This document shows positions 33,741-42,215 of a stretch of 64,000 nucleotides of DNA, one piece after another. The notes under the pieces were generated by a model. It saw only the letters and a list, made by a program, of their open reading frames with translations, was not told the DNA's origin and searched no databases. The position numbers and the translations under genes are program-made. Positions within the stretch are counted from its first letter, which is position 1. Each line of letters starts with the position of its first letter. The DNA comes from Halieaceae bacterium (lineage in GTDB: Bacteria; Pseudomonadota; Gammaproteobacteria; Pseudomonadales; Halieaceae): NCBI GenBank assembly GCA_902631395.1, contig CACOYM010000003.1, forward strand, positions 86,436-150,435, written 5' to 3'.

Positions 33741-35810
33741 TCAGTCGGGCAAACTGAAGACAAACAGCCCCTGTCCGTCTGGGGGCTGATAAATATCAGG
33801 GAAGATAACCGCGGTCAGCGCCCGGAACACGCCAATACCTGCCGGTACGGCCACATACTGCTTCGTGTCAGCCTCGAAGGTTATAGGGTACCCATGCGCT
33901 GGCGCGGGCAAACGGGTAGACCAGCGAACCTCTCCTGTTTCGGTATCAAAGGCCTGAAAGCGACGATCGAGATCGCCAATAAAGAGCAGCCCGCCGTCAG
34001 TCGATAGCGCGCCGCTCAGGAACAGCGCCTCCTGTTCGACGCGCCACTTTACTTCCATCGTGCGCACATCAATCGCGAGCAGTGAACCGACTTTTCCCTC
34101 TTTACCGGGCATCGGATAGGTCGCTACATCGGCACCATAGCCACCACCACCCGGACCTAGATCCACCTCTCGAGGTGTCATATCCGAGCACAGCTGGTGA
34201 ACGGGCACGAACAGCAGATTATGGCTGGCATCGAAAGTGGCTGATTGCCAGTTGTGGCCACCGTAGATGCCCGGACAGGCTGTGTAAGTATCGCCAATGC
34301 CGGCGGTGGCTATGTCTTGTCTGTAGGTGAGTTCACCAGTGCTACGATCCACCTCGAAGATCGTTTGATCCATGGTGTCGAGAAGGTCAATGTAATCGCC
34401 TGTGGCGCGATTTAGCTTCCACAAGATGCCATCTTTACCCATGGTAAGTAGCGCCGGCGTGGTATCAATGTCTGCCAGAATGCGTTCGAAGCCCACCTCC
34501 ATGTCGATGGTCTCACCAGGGATATGCTGAAAATGCCAAACCAATTCTCCGGTCTTAGGGCGCAGTGCAAGGGTAGAATTGGTGTAAAGAGCCGCGTCAT
34601 CCACTGACATCCCTCTGCTGGGGGCAGCCCAAGGTTTGGGTTGAGATGTGCCAAAGTATACGAGGTCCAGATTAGGGTCGTAAGAGCCCGCGATCCAGAC
34701 GTCGCCACCGCCACGCCTGTCGGGGTCTACATCGCCCCAAGTGGCGTACTCGGGCGTGCCGGGCAGCGCCAGCGTCGAGGTGCGCCACAGCTCCTTACCC
34801 GTCTCGGGGTCATGGCCAGTGATAAAGCAACCAGACTGGGTAAAGAGCTCACAACCATTGATACCGCTTACCACAACGTCATTTGCCACAATGGGTCCGG
34901 CACTGTGCGTGAAAGCCTCGCGATAGTCGGCTTTTTGCGTGCGCCACAGTTGGCGTCCGGTCCGTGCATCAATGGCCACCAGCGCCGCGTCGTAGGTCGC
35001 GAGGAACAAGCGGTCCTGCCAGATCGCGATATTTCGCGTCGGACCGCCCAGCATTTTTGAGGCGGAAGGGAACGGGTACTGATATTCCCAAATGAGATCC
35101 CCTGACGCAGCATCAATAGCCTGAATCTTGTTATGCGGGTGCGTCAGAAACATTACTCCGTCTCTGACAAGTGGTGTGGGTTGATTGCTGCCGCTGTGCA
35201 TGGCCATGGACCAGCTTAGGCTGAGTTGGCCGACGTTCTCCCCTGTGATCTGTGTCAGTGGGCTGTGACTGTGGCCGTCAGGCGTGCGACGCCAGTTCAG
35301 CCAGTCTTTTGGTGCCGGTGCATTAAGTTCTTCTGTGGTTACTGGGCGGAACAGATCAGCTGTCCGCATGATGTAGGTGCCCGCGTTGCGGGCCAGATCC
35401 ATGACGCTGCTCGCGCCAGAGAACTCGACGGCGTCAGGTGTGTCGAGCTCGATAGTCTGGAGGTCAGTAACCGTTCTTTTGAGGCGTGCGTCGTCAGTGA
35501 TAGAGGACTGGCTAATCACATATTCCGTTATGGCGGTGTGTTGCGCGACCGATAAGGAGCCGGAAGTACCGGGCGGCATTTCCTGTATTTGATAAGCCGA
35601 CAGATCCGACGCAGTCTGATCAGACCACTTCTCGCTGAAAGCGGGTCCGGTCAGAGCAGAGCCGTGCGCGGAGCCTCTCAGTGTCGCCGAATGACAGGTC
35701 GCGCAGTGCTCAGCATACAGCGCCTCACCGGAATTTGCGCCCGACGTAGATGACGCGGACACAATAAAACTCACACAAATTGATGACATAAGTTGCTTGC
35801 GCTTGCCCAT
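33741..35810 (-). CDS. Periplasmic PQQ-dependent alcohol dehydrogenase with N-terminal cytochrome c domain
   Basis: I start at ATG 35808-35810 (GGGGGAT upstream), giving 689 residues. The ORF extends 17 codons further without support. A signal peptide is followed by a heme motif C36-x2-C39-H40 (CATCH) with a MPPGTSG methionine loop near residue 79. An eight-bladed beta-propeller then shows several DARTGRQLWRT-like W-motifs, GGGDVWIAGSYD, and a C-terminal DTETGEVRWSTRLPA. Heme before the propeller is the reverse of the usual quinohemoprotein order. The vicinal Cys-Cys pair of classical quinoproteins is not seen (GCELFTQSGCF), and the usual WDYD region is IDMEVGF. It should oxidise an alcohol or aldehyde in the periplasm. 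Confidence 0.88.
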   Translation of the reverse strand: MGKRKQLMSSICVSFIVSASSTSGANSGEALYAEHCATCHSATLRGSAHGSALTGPAFSEKWSDQTASDLSAYQIQEMPPGTSGSLSVAQHTAITEYVISQSSITDDARLKRTVTDLQTIELDTPDAVEFSGASSVMDLARNAGTYIMRTADLFRPVTTEELNAPAPKDWLNWRRTPDGHSHSPLTQITGENVGQLSLSWSMAMHSGSNQPTPLVRDGVMFLTHPHNKIQAIDAASGDLIWEYQYPFPSASKMLGGPTRNIAIWQDRLFLATYDAALVAIDARTGRQLWRTQKADYREAFTHSAGPIVANDVVVSGINGCELFTQSGCFITGHDPETGKELWRTSTLALPGTPEYATWGDVDPDRRGGGDVWIAGSYDPNLDLVYFGTSQPKPWAAPSRGMSVDDAALYTNSTLALRPKTGELVWHFQHIPGETIDMEVGFERILADIDTTPALLTMGKDGILWKLNRATGDYIDLLDTMDQTIFEVDRSTGELTYRQDIATAGIGDTYTACPGIYGGHNWQSATFDASHNLLFVPVHQLCSDMTPREVDLGPGGGGYGADVATYPMPGKEGKVGSLLAIDVRTMEVKWRVEQEALFLSGALSTDGGLLFIGDLDRRFQAFDTETGEVRWSTRLPAPAHGYPITFEADTKQYVAVPAGIGVFRALTAVIFPDIYQPPDGQGLFVFSLPD

Positions 35811-35890
35811 GACAATCCCCCGGGTTGTCGTCGGTGCCGATCCTAGAGAACATCGGCGCATGTGCCGGCTTCCCGCTGTACGTCGCGGGG

Positions 35891-37183
35891 CTAGCTGGCC
35901 AAGAAGTGGCCGTATTTCTTAAGGGCTTTTTCTTTCATTGTCGGCGAATGATAGCTCGGGAACAAGGCGTCGTGGGCGGAATGATGCCGCAGCACAGCTT
36001 TGGCGACCGCTACTTTATGCACCTCTGTTGGCCCGTCCACGACGCCCAACTCCGGGATGTTCGCCCACATGGTCGCGAGAGGCGTCTCGTCTGAGCTGCC
36101 CAGGCTCCCGTGCAAGTGCATTGCACGAGATACAATCTCGACCAGTACCTTCGGTGTAGCCGCTTTAATGGCGGCGATCTCTTTGCGTACCTCTCGGTTG
36201 TACTCCTTATGTTTGTCGATTAGCCAGGCGGTGTAGAGAACATGCAGCCTGTACTGCATCATCATCGTGTAGGCATCGGCGATCTTTTCTTGGGTCATTT
36301 GCTTATCGGCGAGCAATTCCCCTTTAGTGCGGCGGCTCAACGCGCGTTCACACATCATATCAATGGCCTTGCGGATGACGCCTACCGTTCGCATGGCGTG
36401 ATGAACACGACCGCCACCGAGTCGGGTTTGTGCGACGAGAAAACCCTGTCCCTCATTGCCTAGCAGATTGTCTGCAGGAACGCGGCAATCCGTGAAGGAA
36501 ATGTAGGCGTGGACGCCATCTCCTTGCTCAACATAGGGTCCGACTGCGGAGTTGCGGATGATTTCCATGCCTCGTGTACCTTGCTCAACAAGGAAGATCG
36601 AGGCCCCCTCATGGATTGGAACGCCTGCGTTGGTGACAACCATGACAAGTAAGAATTCTGAGAATCGGGCATGTGAGGCAAACCACTTCTCTCCGTTGAT
36701 GACCCAGTCGTCTCCATCGCGTGTTGCCGTGCACAAGAACTCACCGGGATCCGCACCGGCTTGCGGTTCGGTCATCGAATAGCATGAGGCGATCTCGGCA
36801 TTGAGCAGGGGTTTAAGATATTTTTCTTTCTGCTCCGCGGTCCCGAACTTGGCAAGAATTTCCGCGTTACCGGAGTCAGGTGCCTGGCAGCCAAACACGC
36901 TCGGTCCAAAGCGGCTGCGCCCGAGGATCTCGTTCATCAGTCCCAGACTGACCTGACCGTATCCTTGGCCACCCAGCTCAGGCTCCAGATGGCAAGCCCA
37001 CAGGCGCTTCTCCTTCACGATTTCGCGAAGCGGCGCCATCGCTGCGAAAGCTGGCGATTTGGGGTCCCAAGGGTCGCCCGGCTCACGGAAAACCAGATCC
37101 AAGGGTTCGATCTCTTCTCGGGTAAACTCGTCGATCCAGTCCAGTGACGCTTGAAAGTCAGAGTCTGTTTCAAATGACCACAC
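35891..37183 (-). CDS. Acyl-CoA dehydrogenase (ACAD10/11-, LvaC-like)
   Basis: This is a 430-residue flavoprotein dehydrogenase beginning at GTG 37181-37183, with AGGAGG eight bases upstream. CYSMTEPQAGADPGEF (about 134-149) and the W-x-INGEKWFASHA loop are the acyl-CoA dehydrogenase signatures. The C-terminal HLHGSLGSSDETPLATMWANIPELGVVDGPTEVHKVAVAK is typical of the branch related to ACAD10/11. It is divergent, over 166 bp, from a SDR-APH kinase-CoA ligase operon. In pseudomonad levulinate catabolism LvaC works together with such a kinase to turn phosphorylated 4-hydroxyacyl-CoA into an enoyl-CoA. By context the same role is plausible here. Confidence 0.9.
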   Translation of the reverse strand: MWSFETDSDFQASLDWIDEFTREEIEPLDLVFREPGDPWDPKSPAFAAMAPLREIVKEKRLWACHLEPELGGQGYGQVSLGLMNEILGRSRFGPSVFGCQAPDSGNAEILAKFGTAEQKEKYLKPLLNAEIASCYSMTEPQAGADPGEFLCTATRDGDDWVINGEKWFASHARFSEFLLVMVVTNAGVPIHEGASIFLVEQGTRGMEIIRNSAVGPYVEQGDGVHAYISFTDCRVPADNLLGNEGQGFLVAQTRLGGGRVHHAMRTVGVIRKAIDMMCERALSRRTKGELLADKQMTQEKIADAYTMMMQYRLHVLYTAWLIDKHKEYNREVRKEIAAIKAATPKVLVEIVSRAMHLHGSLGSSDETPLATMWANIPELGVVDGPTEVHKVAVAKAVLRHHSAHDALFPSYHSPTMKEKALKKYGHFLAS

Positions 37184-37349
37184 GCCGCTACCTCCTGAGG
37201 GATTCGGGCTTAAAAAAGGAATCTGAGGCCGCGCACAGGCTTGCCAAATCAGGTCGACAGTTTAGACTTGCTAGACGCAAACAAGCAACGAAACCGATAA
37301 GAAAGTCAGAGATTTGCGGCGCTTCGCGGGCGTAAAACTGGGAGTTTAA

Positions 37350-38081
37350 ATGGCAGCTGACGCAAAAGTTTGGGTCGTGACGGGGGCGTCGCGGGGGATC
37401 GGTGCGGCCATAGCTGCCGTTGCTGCCGAGTCAGGTCATCACGTCGCGCTCATTGCACGTGGTGAGTCAGTGTTAAGCGTCGCAGGCGCGCTAGGTGAAT
37501 CAGCATCGGGCTGGCAATGCGATGTCGCAAACGGTGAATCTGTTGCCTCAACCGTTGAGCAGATTGCGGAACGGTATGGGCACCTTGATGTGGTGGTCAA
37601 CAACGCTGGGGTGCACCGTGGCGGCAAAGTTCAGCGTCTCACTGACGATGCGTGGCAAGAGGTGTTACAAGTGAATTTGAGTGGCGCCATGAGCATGACC
37701 CGGTCTGCACTCCCATACATGGACTCAGGCGGGGCCATCATTAATGTTGGCGCAGTGGTCGGGTTTCGGGGTTTTCCGGGTGACGCGGCCTACGCTTCGT
37801 CGAAGGCCGGCGTGTCAGGGCTTACCAAAGCGCTGGCGATCGAGTTGGCGCCCAAGGCGATCACTGCCAACTTGGTCATCCCAGGCTTGGTGTTAACCGA
37901 GATGACTTCGGAGTTGAGTGAGAGTGCACTGGATAAAATGACTCAGCAAATCCCGCTCCGACGCTTTGCGGGGGAGCGTGAAATCGCTGAAGTGGTCTAT
38001 TGGGTTGCGCAGAGCCGCTATATGACGGGGGCCTGTGTGCCCGTCGACGGCGGTCTGCTGTCCAGCTTCGGTGTGATGTGA
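37350..38081 (+). CDS. SDR-family oxidoreductase, first gene of the lva-like operon
   Basis: This is a 243-residue classical SDR: TGASRGIGAAIAAVAAESG near residues 11-29, NNAGVH (about 86), INVGAVVGFRGFPGDAAYASSKAGVSG with YxxxK, and VDGGLLSSFGVM at the C-terminus. Start ATG has GGGAG seven bases upstream. Its stop shares one base with the ATG of the APH-like kinase. In comparable gene sets (LvaD) an SDR interconverts keto and hydroxy acyl groups, so it may reduce a 4-keto acyl-CoA or oxidise a hydroxy compound here. That specific role is inferred from context only. Confidence 0.92.
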   Translation: MAADAKVWVVTGASRGIGAAIAAVAAESGHHVALIARGESVLSVAGALGESASGWQCDVANGESVASTVEQIAERYGHLDVVVNNAGVHRGGKVQRLTDDAWQEVLQVNLSGAMSMTRSALPYMDSGGAIINVGAVVGFRGFPGDAAYASSKAGVSGLTKALAIELAPKAITANLVIPGLVLTEMTSELSESALDKMTQQIPLRRFAGEREIAEVVYWVAQSRYMTGACVPVDGGLLSSFGVM

Positions 38082-39106
38082 TGAGCGTTGAGTCGACGCA
38101 ACAGGTTGCAACGTGGCTTCAAAAAAATCTGGATTGGAAAGCGGCTGAATTTGTATCGGCTCTGAGCGGCGGAAATTCCAATCTCACCTGGCGATTCCGT
38201 GACGGAGATCGGGCATGCGTCGTCAGAACGCCGCCGGCTAACGATATATCGCCCACCTCGGCCCGGGGAATACAGCGCGAGGCGCAAATTTTGACGGCCA
38301 TTGCGGATTTCCCGGTCCGAGCGCCGGCGGTATTGGGCTGGTGTGACGACGCGACGGTCATTGGTCGGCCGTTCCTGGTTCAGGAGTGGATCAACGGCGT
38401 GGCGATTACAGATCAGTTGCCTGACGCCTATGCGGAAGATCAGGGAGCAGCGAGTAGGCTGGGTGAGAATCTGGTTGATCAGTTGGCGGCTTTGCATTCT
38501 GTGCCGGCCGACTTGCCCGCACTGCAGAAACTAGGACACCCCGAGCGCTTTCTAGAACGGCAAATTGAGCGCTGGCTGGGTGTGCGAGGCGAAAATGCCG
38601 TGCGCGACCTCCCTGAGTTATTTGCTTTGGGTGAATGGCTCGGGCGCAGTGTGCCGCCCACGATGACCCCCGGCGTGATTCACGGCGATTACCACCTCGA
38701 TAATACTCTGGCATCGCTGGAGCGCCCGGAGATTTTGGCCATCATTGATTGGGAATTAGCGACGGTAGGTGACTGTCACATGGATTTGGCGCTGATGCTC
38801 ATGTTCTGGGGCGACTACCGAACGCAAGATCCACCCGCTTTCCAGGCGCTGCAGGCAGTCTCCCGTGGCGCCTGCACGGTTAGCCGGAGAGAGCTTGCTG
38901 GTCGATGGGCCGAGACGCTAGGTCGCCCTCTACATCACATGAATTTCTACATGGCGCTGGCATTTTGGCGGCTGGCCGCCATCATCGAAGGCGCCTATGG
39001 ACTGTATGTCGAAGGTAAGCTCGATTCTGACTACGCACGCGGACTTGAGTACGACGTCCCTGCACTGCTGGCCGAGGCCAAGGCCGCCGCGGCTGGGGAT
39101 TGGTAG
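38081..39106 (+). CDS. Aminoglycoside-phosphotransferase-fold kinase (ACAD10/11 kinase-, LvaA-like)
   Basis: The ATG at 38081 overlaps the SDR stop by one base, giving 341 residues. APH-fold kinase motifs are visible: ALSGGNSNLTWRF (about 24-36), RTPP, the Brenner-type VIHGDYHLDNTLA (about 205-217) and AIIDWELATVGDCHMDLALML (about 225-245). Family members phosphorylate small hydroxylated substrates. The branch fused to acyl-CoA dehydrogenases in animals (ACAD10/11) and LvaA in Pseudomonas phosphorylate 4-hydroxyacyl-CoA. Its place between a SDR and a CoA ligase, facing an ACAD gene, supports that activity. The downstream CoA ligase frame begins about 6 nt from its stop. Confidence 0.9.
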   Translation: MSVESTQQVATWLQKNLDWKAAEFVSALSGGNSNLTWRFRDGDRACVVRTPPANDISPTSARGIQREAQILTAIADFPVRAPAVLGWCDDATVIGRPFLVQEWINGVAITDQLPDAYAEDQGAASRLGENLVDQLAALHSVPADLPALQKLGHPERFLERQIERWLGVRGENAVRDLPELFALGEWLGRSVPPTMTPGVIHGDYHLDNTLASLERPEILAIIDWELATVGDCHMDLALMLMFWGDYRTQDPPAFQALQAVSRGACTVSRRELAGRWAETLGRPLHHMNFYMALAFWRLAAIIEGAYGLYVEGKLDSDYARGLEYDVPALLAEAKAAAAGDW

Positions 39107-39111
39107 CCAAA

Positions 39112-40752
39112 ATGCTGAGTACCATGATGAACACGCCGCTAGGGGTGAGGACGCTACACCGGTTCGGAGCGCGGCATTTCAGCACCAGTCGCGTGGGTGA
39201 CTACGATGGTGAGCAAATTCACTGGCATAGTTATGCGGAAATTGACTCGAACAGTGCGCGTGTTGCAAACGGTTTGACACGCCTGGGCATTTTGCCCGGG
39301 GACCGTGTCGCCACATTCATGTGGAACAGCAGCCAGCATCTTGAGATTTATCTGGCAGTGCCGTCACTTGGCGCGGTGTTGCATACCGTAAATTGTAGGC
39401 TCTCTGCAGAGCACATCGCTTACATCATTAATCATGCTGCCGACCGATTTGTGATTCTCGACGCGCGATTGATCGACATCTTTCTGCCGGTCCTGCCACT
39501 TATTCCCGATGTCGAACATGTGATTGTGTCGGGAACAGGCTGCGACGTTGCCGCGCTGAATGATCCACGCGCCGTATCACACGAGTCATTGTTGCGCGGT
39601 GCGGAACAGGATTTCCCGTGGCCCGATCCCGACGAGAATGCGGCTGCGGGTATTTGCTATACGAGTGGCACCACAGGTAACCCAAAGGGCGTGGCCTACA
39701 GTCAGAAAACCACCTACCTGCACGCGCTGGCCTCACGGTCTGTGGACAGCTTTGCGGTGCGAGAGCGGGACGTGATTCTGATGTTGCCATCAATGTTCCA
39801 CGCCAACGCCTGGGGCTTTCCGTATAGCGGTTGGATGTCGGGGGCTGACATGGTCATGCCCGGTCCGCATCTGCAGGGACCTCATTTGCGCGCCATGATC
39901 GAGTTCGCCCGACCGACGCTGACCGCGATGGTGCCTACCCTATTGGGTGACCTCCTGCTGGCGGATGAGCGCGCGCCTCTGGATTTGTCCTGTTTTCGAG
40001 CCATCGTATCGGGAGGGTCTGCCGTACCGTCGTCCATGATTGAAGCGGTTCAGGACCGTTGGGGTGTACCCGTGATTCAGGGTTGGGGTATGACGGAGAC
40101 AAGCCCGATGTGCGTCTTGTCGCACCCCCCCAAGGATCTCAGTGGTGAGACAGAGACCTATTGGCGACTGAAAAGTGGTCGACCTGTCCCTGGCATCGAA
40201 GTGCGGGTGATGGATGATGAAGGACGCTGCTTGGAGCAAGATGGCACGACAGTGGGTGAGCTGCAGTTAAAAGGTGCGTGGGTGACAGGTAGTTATATCA
40301 ACGAGGATAGCGACGCCTTTACCGAGGATGGTTGGTTGCGTACGGGCGATGTTGGTACGGTCGATGCGCGGGGCTATGTGCAGCTCACGGACCGCACCAA
40401 GGATGTGATCAAGTCAGGTGGCGAGTGGATTTCCTCTGTAGACCTTGAGGATATGTTGCTGAAACACGAGAGTGTGGCAGAGGTCGCGGTGGTAGCGGTC
40501 GACGATACGCGTTGGCAAGAACGCCCGCTGGCTATTGTGCGCAGCAAAGTAAACTGCGAAGGTGAGTCGTTGCCTGAGCAGTTACGCTTATTTTTGGTTG
40601 ATAAGGTGGCGAAATTTTGGATACCTGAATACTGGGCCATCGTGGACGAAATTCCCAAAACCAGCGTTGGAAAAATAGATAAAAAATTGCTCCGGGAAGA
40701 AGTTGCGGCTGGAAGCCTCGCGATACAAAAAATCCGGGGTTTGGAGAAATAA
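39112..40752 (+). CDS. AMP-forming acyl-CoA ligase
   Basis: This is an ANL-superfamily ligase of 546 residues when started at ATG 39112. TTG 39100 would overlap the kinase gene, and ATG 39124 or 39127 are other options. The P-loop-like YTSGTTGNPKGV is at about residues 182-193. GWGMTE (A5 region), the WLRTGDVG motif and the C-terminal PKTSVGKIDKK lysine motif are all present. It activates a carboxylic acid to its CoA thioester with ATP, probably a medium-chain or hydroxy/keto acid given the operon. The TetR gene starts immediately after its stop. Confidence 0.94.
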   Translation: MLSTMMNTPLGVRTLHRFGARHFSTSRVGDYDGEQIHWHSYAEIDSNSARVANGLTRLGILPGDRVATFMWNSSQHLEIYLAVPSLGAVLHTVNCRLSAEHIAYIINHAADRFVILDARLIDIFLPVLPLIPDVEHVIVSGTGCDVAALNDPRAVSHESLLRGAEQDFPWPDPDENAAAGICYTSGTTGNPKGVAYSQKTTYLHALASRSVDSFAVRERDVILMLPSMFHANAWGFPYSGWMSGADMVMPGPHLQGPHLRAMIEFARPTLTAMVPTLLGDLLLADERAPLDLSCFRAIVSGGSAVPSSMIEAVQDRWGVPVIQGWGMTETSPMCVLSHPPKDLSGETETYWRLKSGRPVPGIEVRVMDDEGRCLEQDGTTVGELQLKGAWVTGSYINEDSDAFTEDGWLRTGDVGTVDARGYVQLTDRTKDVIKSGGEWISSVDLEDMLLKHESVAEVAVVAVDDTRWQERPLAIVRSKVNCEGESLPEQLRLFLVDKVAKFWIPEYWAIVDEIPKTSVGKIDKKLLREEVAAGSLAIQKIRGLEK

Positions 40753-41382
40753 ATGACTGACGCCGTAATTACCGGGTCGCCGGCGGGCAATACTCAAGCC
40801 GAGCGAACGGCGCTATCAGATCAGCGGATGTTCGAGGTGGCGATCGAGTTGGTGAATGAGCGCGGCACTGCCAAGACGACGTTAAAAGATATCGGCGAGG
40901 GTGCGGGTTACAGCCGCGGTCTCGCAAGCTACCGCTTCGGTTCGAAAGACGGTCTGTGGATGGAGCTGTTCGCGCGATTCGATGACATCTGGAAGGCGCA
41001 TCTCTCCCAATATCTGGCTGGCAAGCAAGGCCTCGCGGCGCTCGAGGCAGCTATTCAGGCGCAGCGGGATATCTTTACTCAAGAGTCTGGTTACCTGCGA
41101 GCTATGTATATTCTCTGGTACGAATCATTGGGCCGAGAATCGGATATTCGCGCCAGTCTGGCCAGCCACCACGTGATTTATCGCCGCGATGTTCAGCGAT
41201 GGATCGAGCAGGGGCAGACAGCTGGAGAGGTCAGGGCGGACGTTGATCCGACGCTTTTCGCTACGGGGTATTGTTCGACTATGTTTGGCACGATCTATCA
41301 GTGGGTAGTAGCCCCAGATGCAATTGACCTCGAGGCATTTTTTGAGCACTTCGCTGCGACGGTAACGGTGGCGATTACCTAA
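40753..41382 (+). CDS. TetR-family transcriptional regulator
   Basis: This is a 209-residue TetR regulator. The N-terminal HTH spans about residues 22-65, with MFEVAIELVNERGTAKTTLKDIGEGAGYSRGLASYRFGSKDGLWMELF. The C-terminal ligand-binding half is helical with no recognisable ligand clue. The ATG follows the ligase stop directly, with TTGGAGAAAT upstream. As the fourth gene of the lva-like operon it is a good candidate for local control, for example sensing the acyl-CoA intermediate and acting on the 37184-37349 divergent promoter. I found no convincing palindrome there, so the target is unproven. Confidence 0.9.
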   Translation: MTDAVITGSPAGNTQAERTALSDQRMFEVAIELVNERGTAKTTLKDIGEGAGYSRGLASYRFGSKDGLWMELFARFDDIWKAHLSQYLAGKQGLAALEAAIQAQRDIFTQESGYLRAMYILWYESLGRESDIRASLASHHVIYRRDVQRWIEQGQTAGEVRADVDPTLFATGYCSTMFGTIYQWVVAPDAIDLEAFFEHFAATVTVAIT

Positions 41383-41399
41383 AAAAGGGGCGACGAACG

Positions 41400-42203
41400 A
41401 TGGCAAGGCTGGAAGTAGACGGTAAAAAGAGTTTTTATTACGAGGATTTAGGCGGCGAAGGTCGCCCCTTGGTGCTGATTCACGGCTGGGGTATGGACAA
41501 TCGCTGCTGGGATGGCGTGATCCTGCCACTGCAGGCAGCGGGTCACAGGGTGATTACCATGGATCACCGCGGCTGTGGCCGATCAGACCACGATTTTGCG
41601 GACCTGAGTATCGCGGCCATTGCTGGAGATGTGGTGTCTCTGGTCGCGCACCTTGGTCTCTCTGACATAGTGGTCAATGGCTGGTCTCTTGGTGGTGCTG
41701 TGGCGACCCATGCCGCCAGCTTGTTGGGGGATCGGTGCGCCGGGCTGGTGTTGACTGCCGGGGCAAGCCCGATTTATACCCAGAAACCGGATCTGCAAAT
41801 CGGCGGTATGCCTGAGGAGGTCGAGGGCAATGTCGCAGCAATGAATGATGATCGCGTGAATTTTTTGAACATGTTGGCCACAGCGATCTGTGCCAAACCG
41901 CCGACGGATGCCGTACTGGCCTCCATGGCCGGGGCTTTTTTGAATTCCAGCGCCAGAGCGTCAGCGACGCTGGCGGAGCTCGCGCATCTTGACCAGCGGA
42001 AGATGATGATGGCGTTGGATGTTCCGCTACTATCATTTATCTGTGGTAGGGATGGTTTCGTTGCGCCCGATATTTCCCGCTGGGTGGCAGAGAACCATCC
42101 AAGGGCAACAGGCGTAGAGTTTCCCGAGAGTGGTCACGCTCCTTTTATCGAAGAGAAGGAGGGATATCTCGCCGCGCTAAACGATTTTGTGAACGGCCTC
42201 TGA
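41400..42203 (+). CDS. Alpha/beta hydrolase
   Basis: This is a 267-residue hydrolase with the oxyanion HGWGMDNRCWDG motif (about 27-38), the nucleophile elbow GWSLGGA (about 96-102), an aspartate region near CGRDGFVAPD (about 215-224) and a C-terminal histidine in ESGHAPFIEE. This gives a Ser-Asp-His triad as in BioH/PcaD-like esterases. It lies 17 bp after the TetR gene and 12 bp before the LLM flavoprotein. Candidate activities are ester, lactone or thioester hydrolysis. A lactonase would supply a 4-hydroxyacid to the ligase and kinase of the same operon, but that is inference. Confidence 0.92.
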   Translation: MARLEVDGKKSFYYEDLGGEGRPLVLIHGWGMDNRCWDGVILPLQAAGHRVITMDHRGCGRSDHDFADLSIAAIAGDVVSLVAHLGLSDIVVNGWSLGGAVATHAASLLGDRCAGLVLTAGASPIYTQKPDLQIGGMPEEVEGNVAAMNDDRVNFLNMLATAICAKPPTDAVLASMAGAFLNSSARASATLAELAHLDQRKMMMALDVPLLSFICGRDGFVAPDISRWVAENHPRATGVEFPESGHAPFIEEKEGYLAALNDFVNGL

Positions 42204-42215
42204 GAGGGTAACGCG

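Noticed and set aside
37184..37349. Operator for the lva-like operon TetR in the divergent region
   Set aside because: I looked for a palindrome and found only a short direct repeat (TAGAC near 37265-37276), not a convincing TetR site.
38000..38080. N-terminal extension of the APH-like kinase
   Set aside because: It overlaps the SDR gene's C-terminal VDGG motif in another frame. The ATG at 38081 gives the normal family start.
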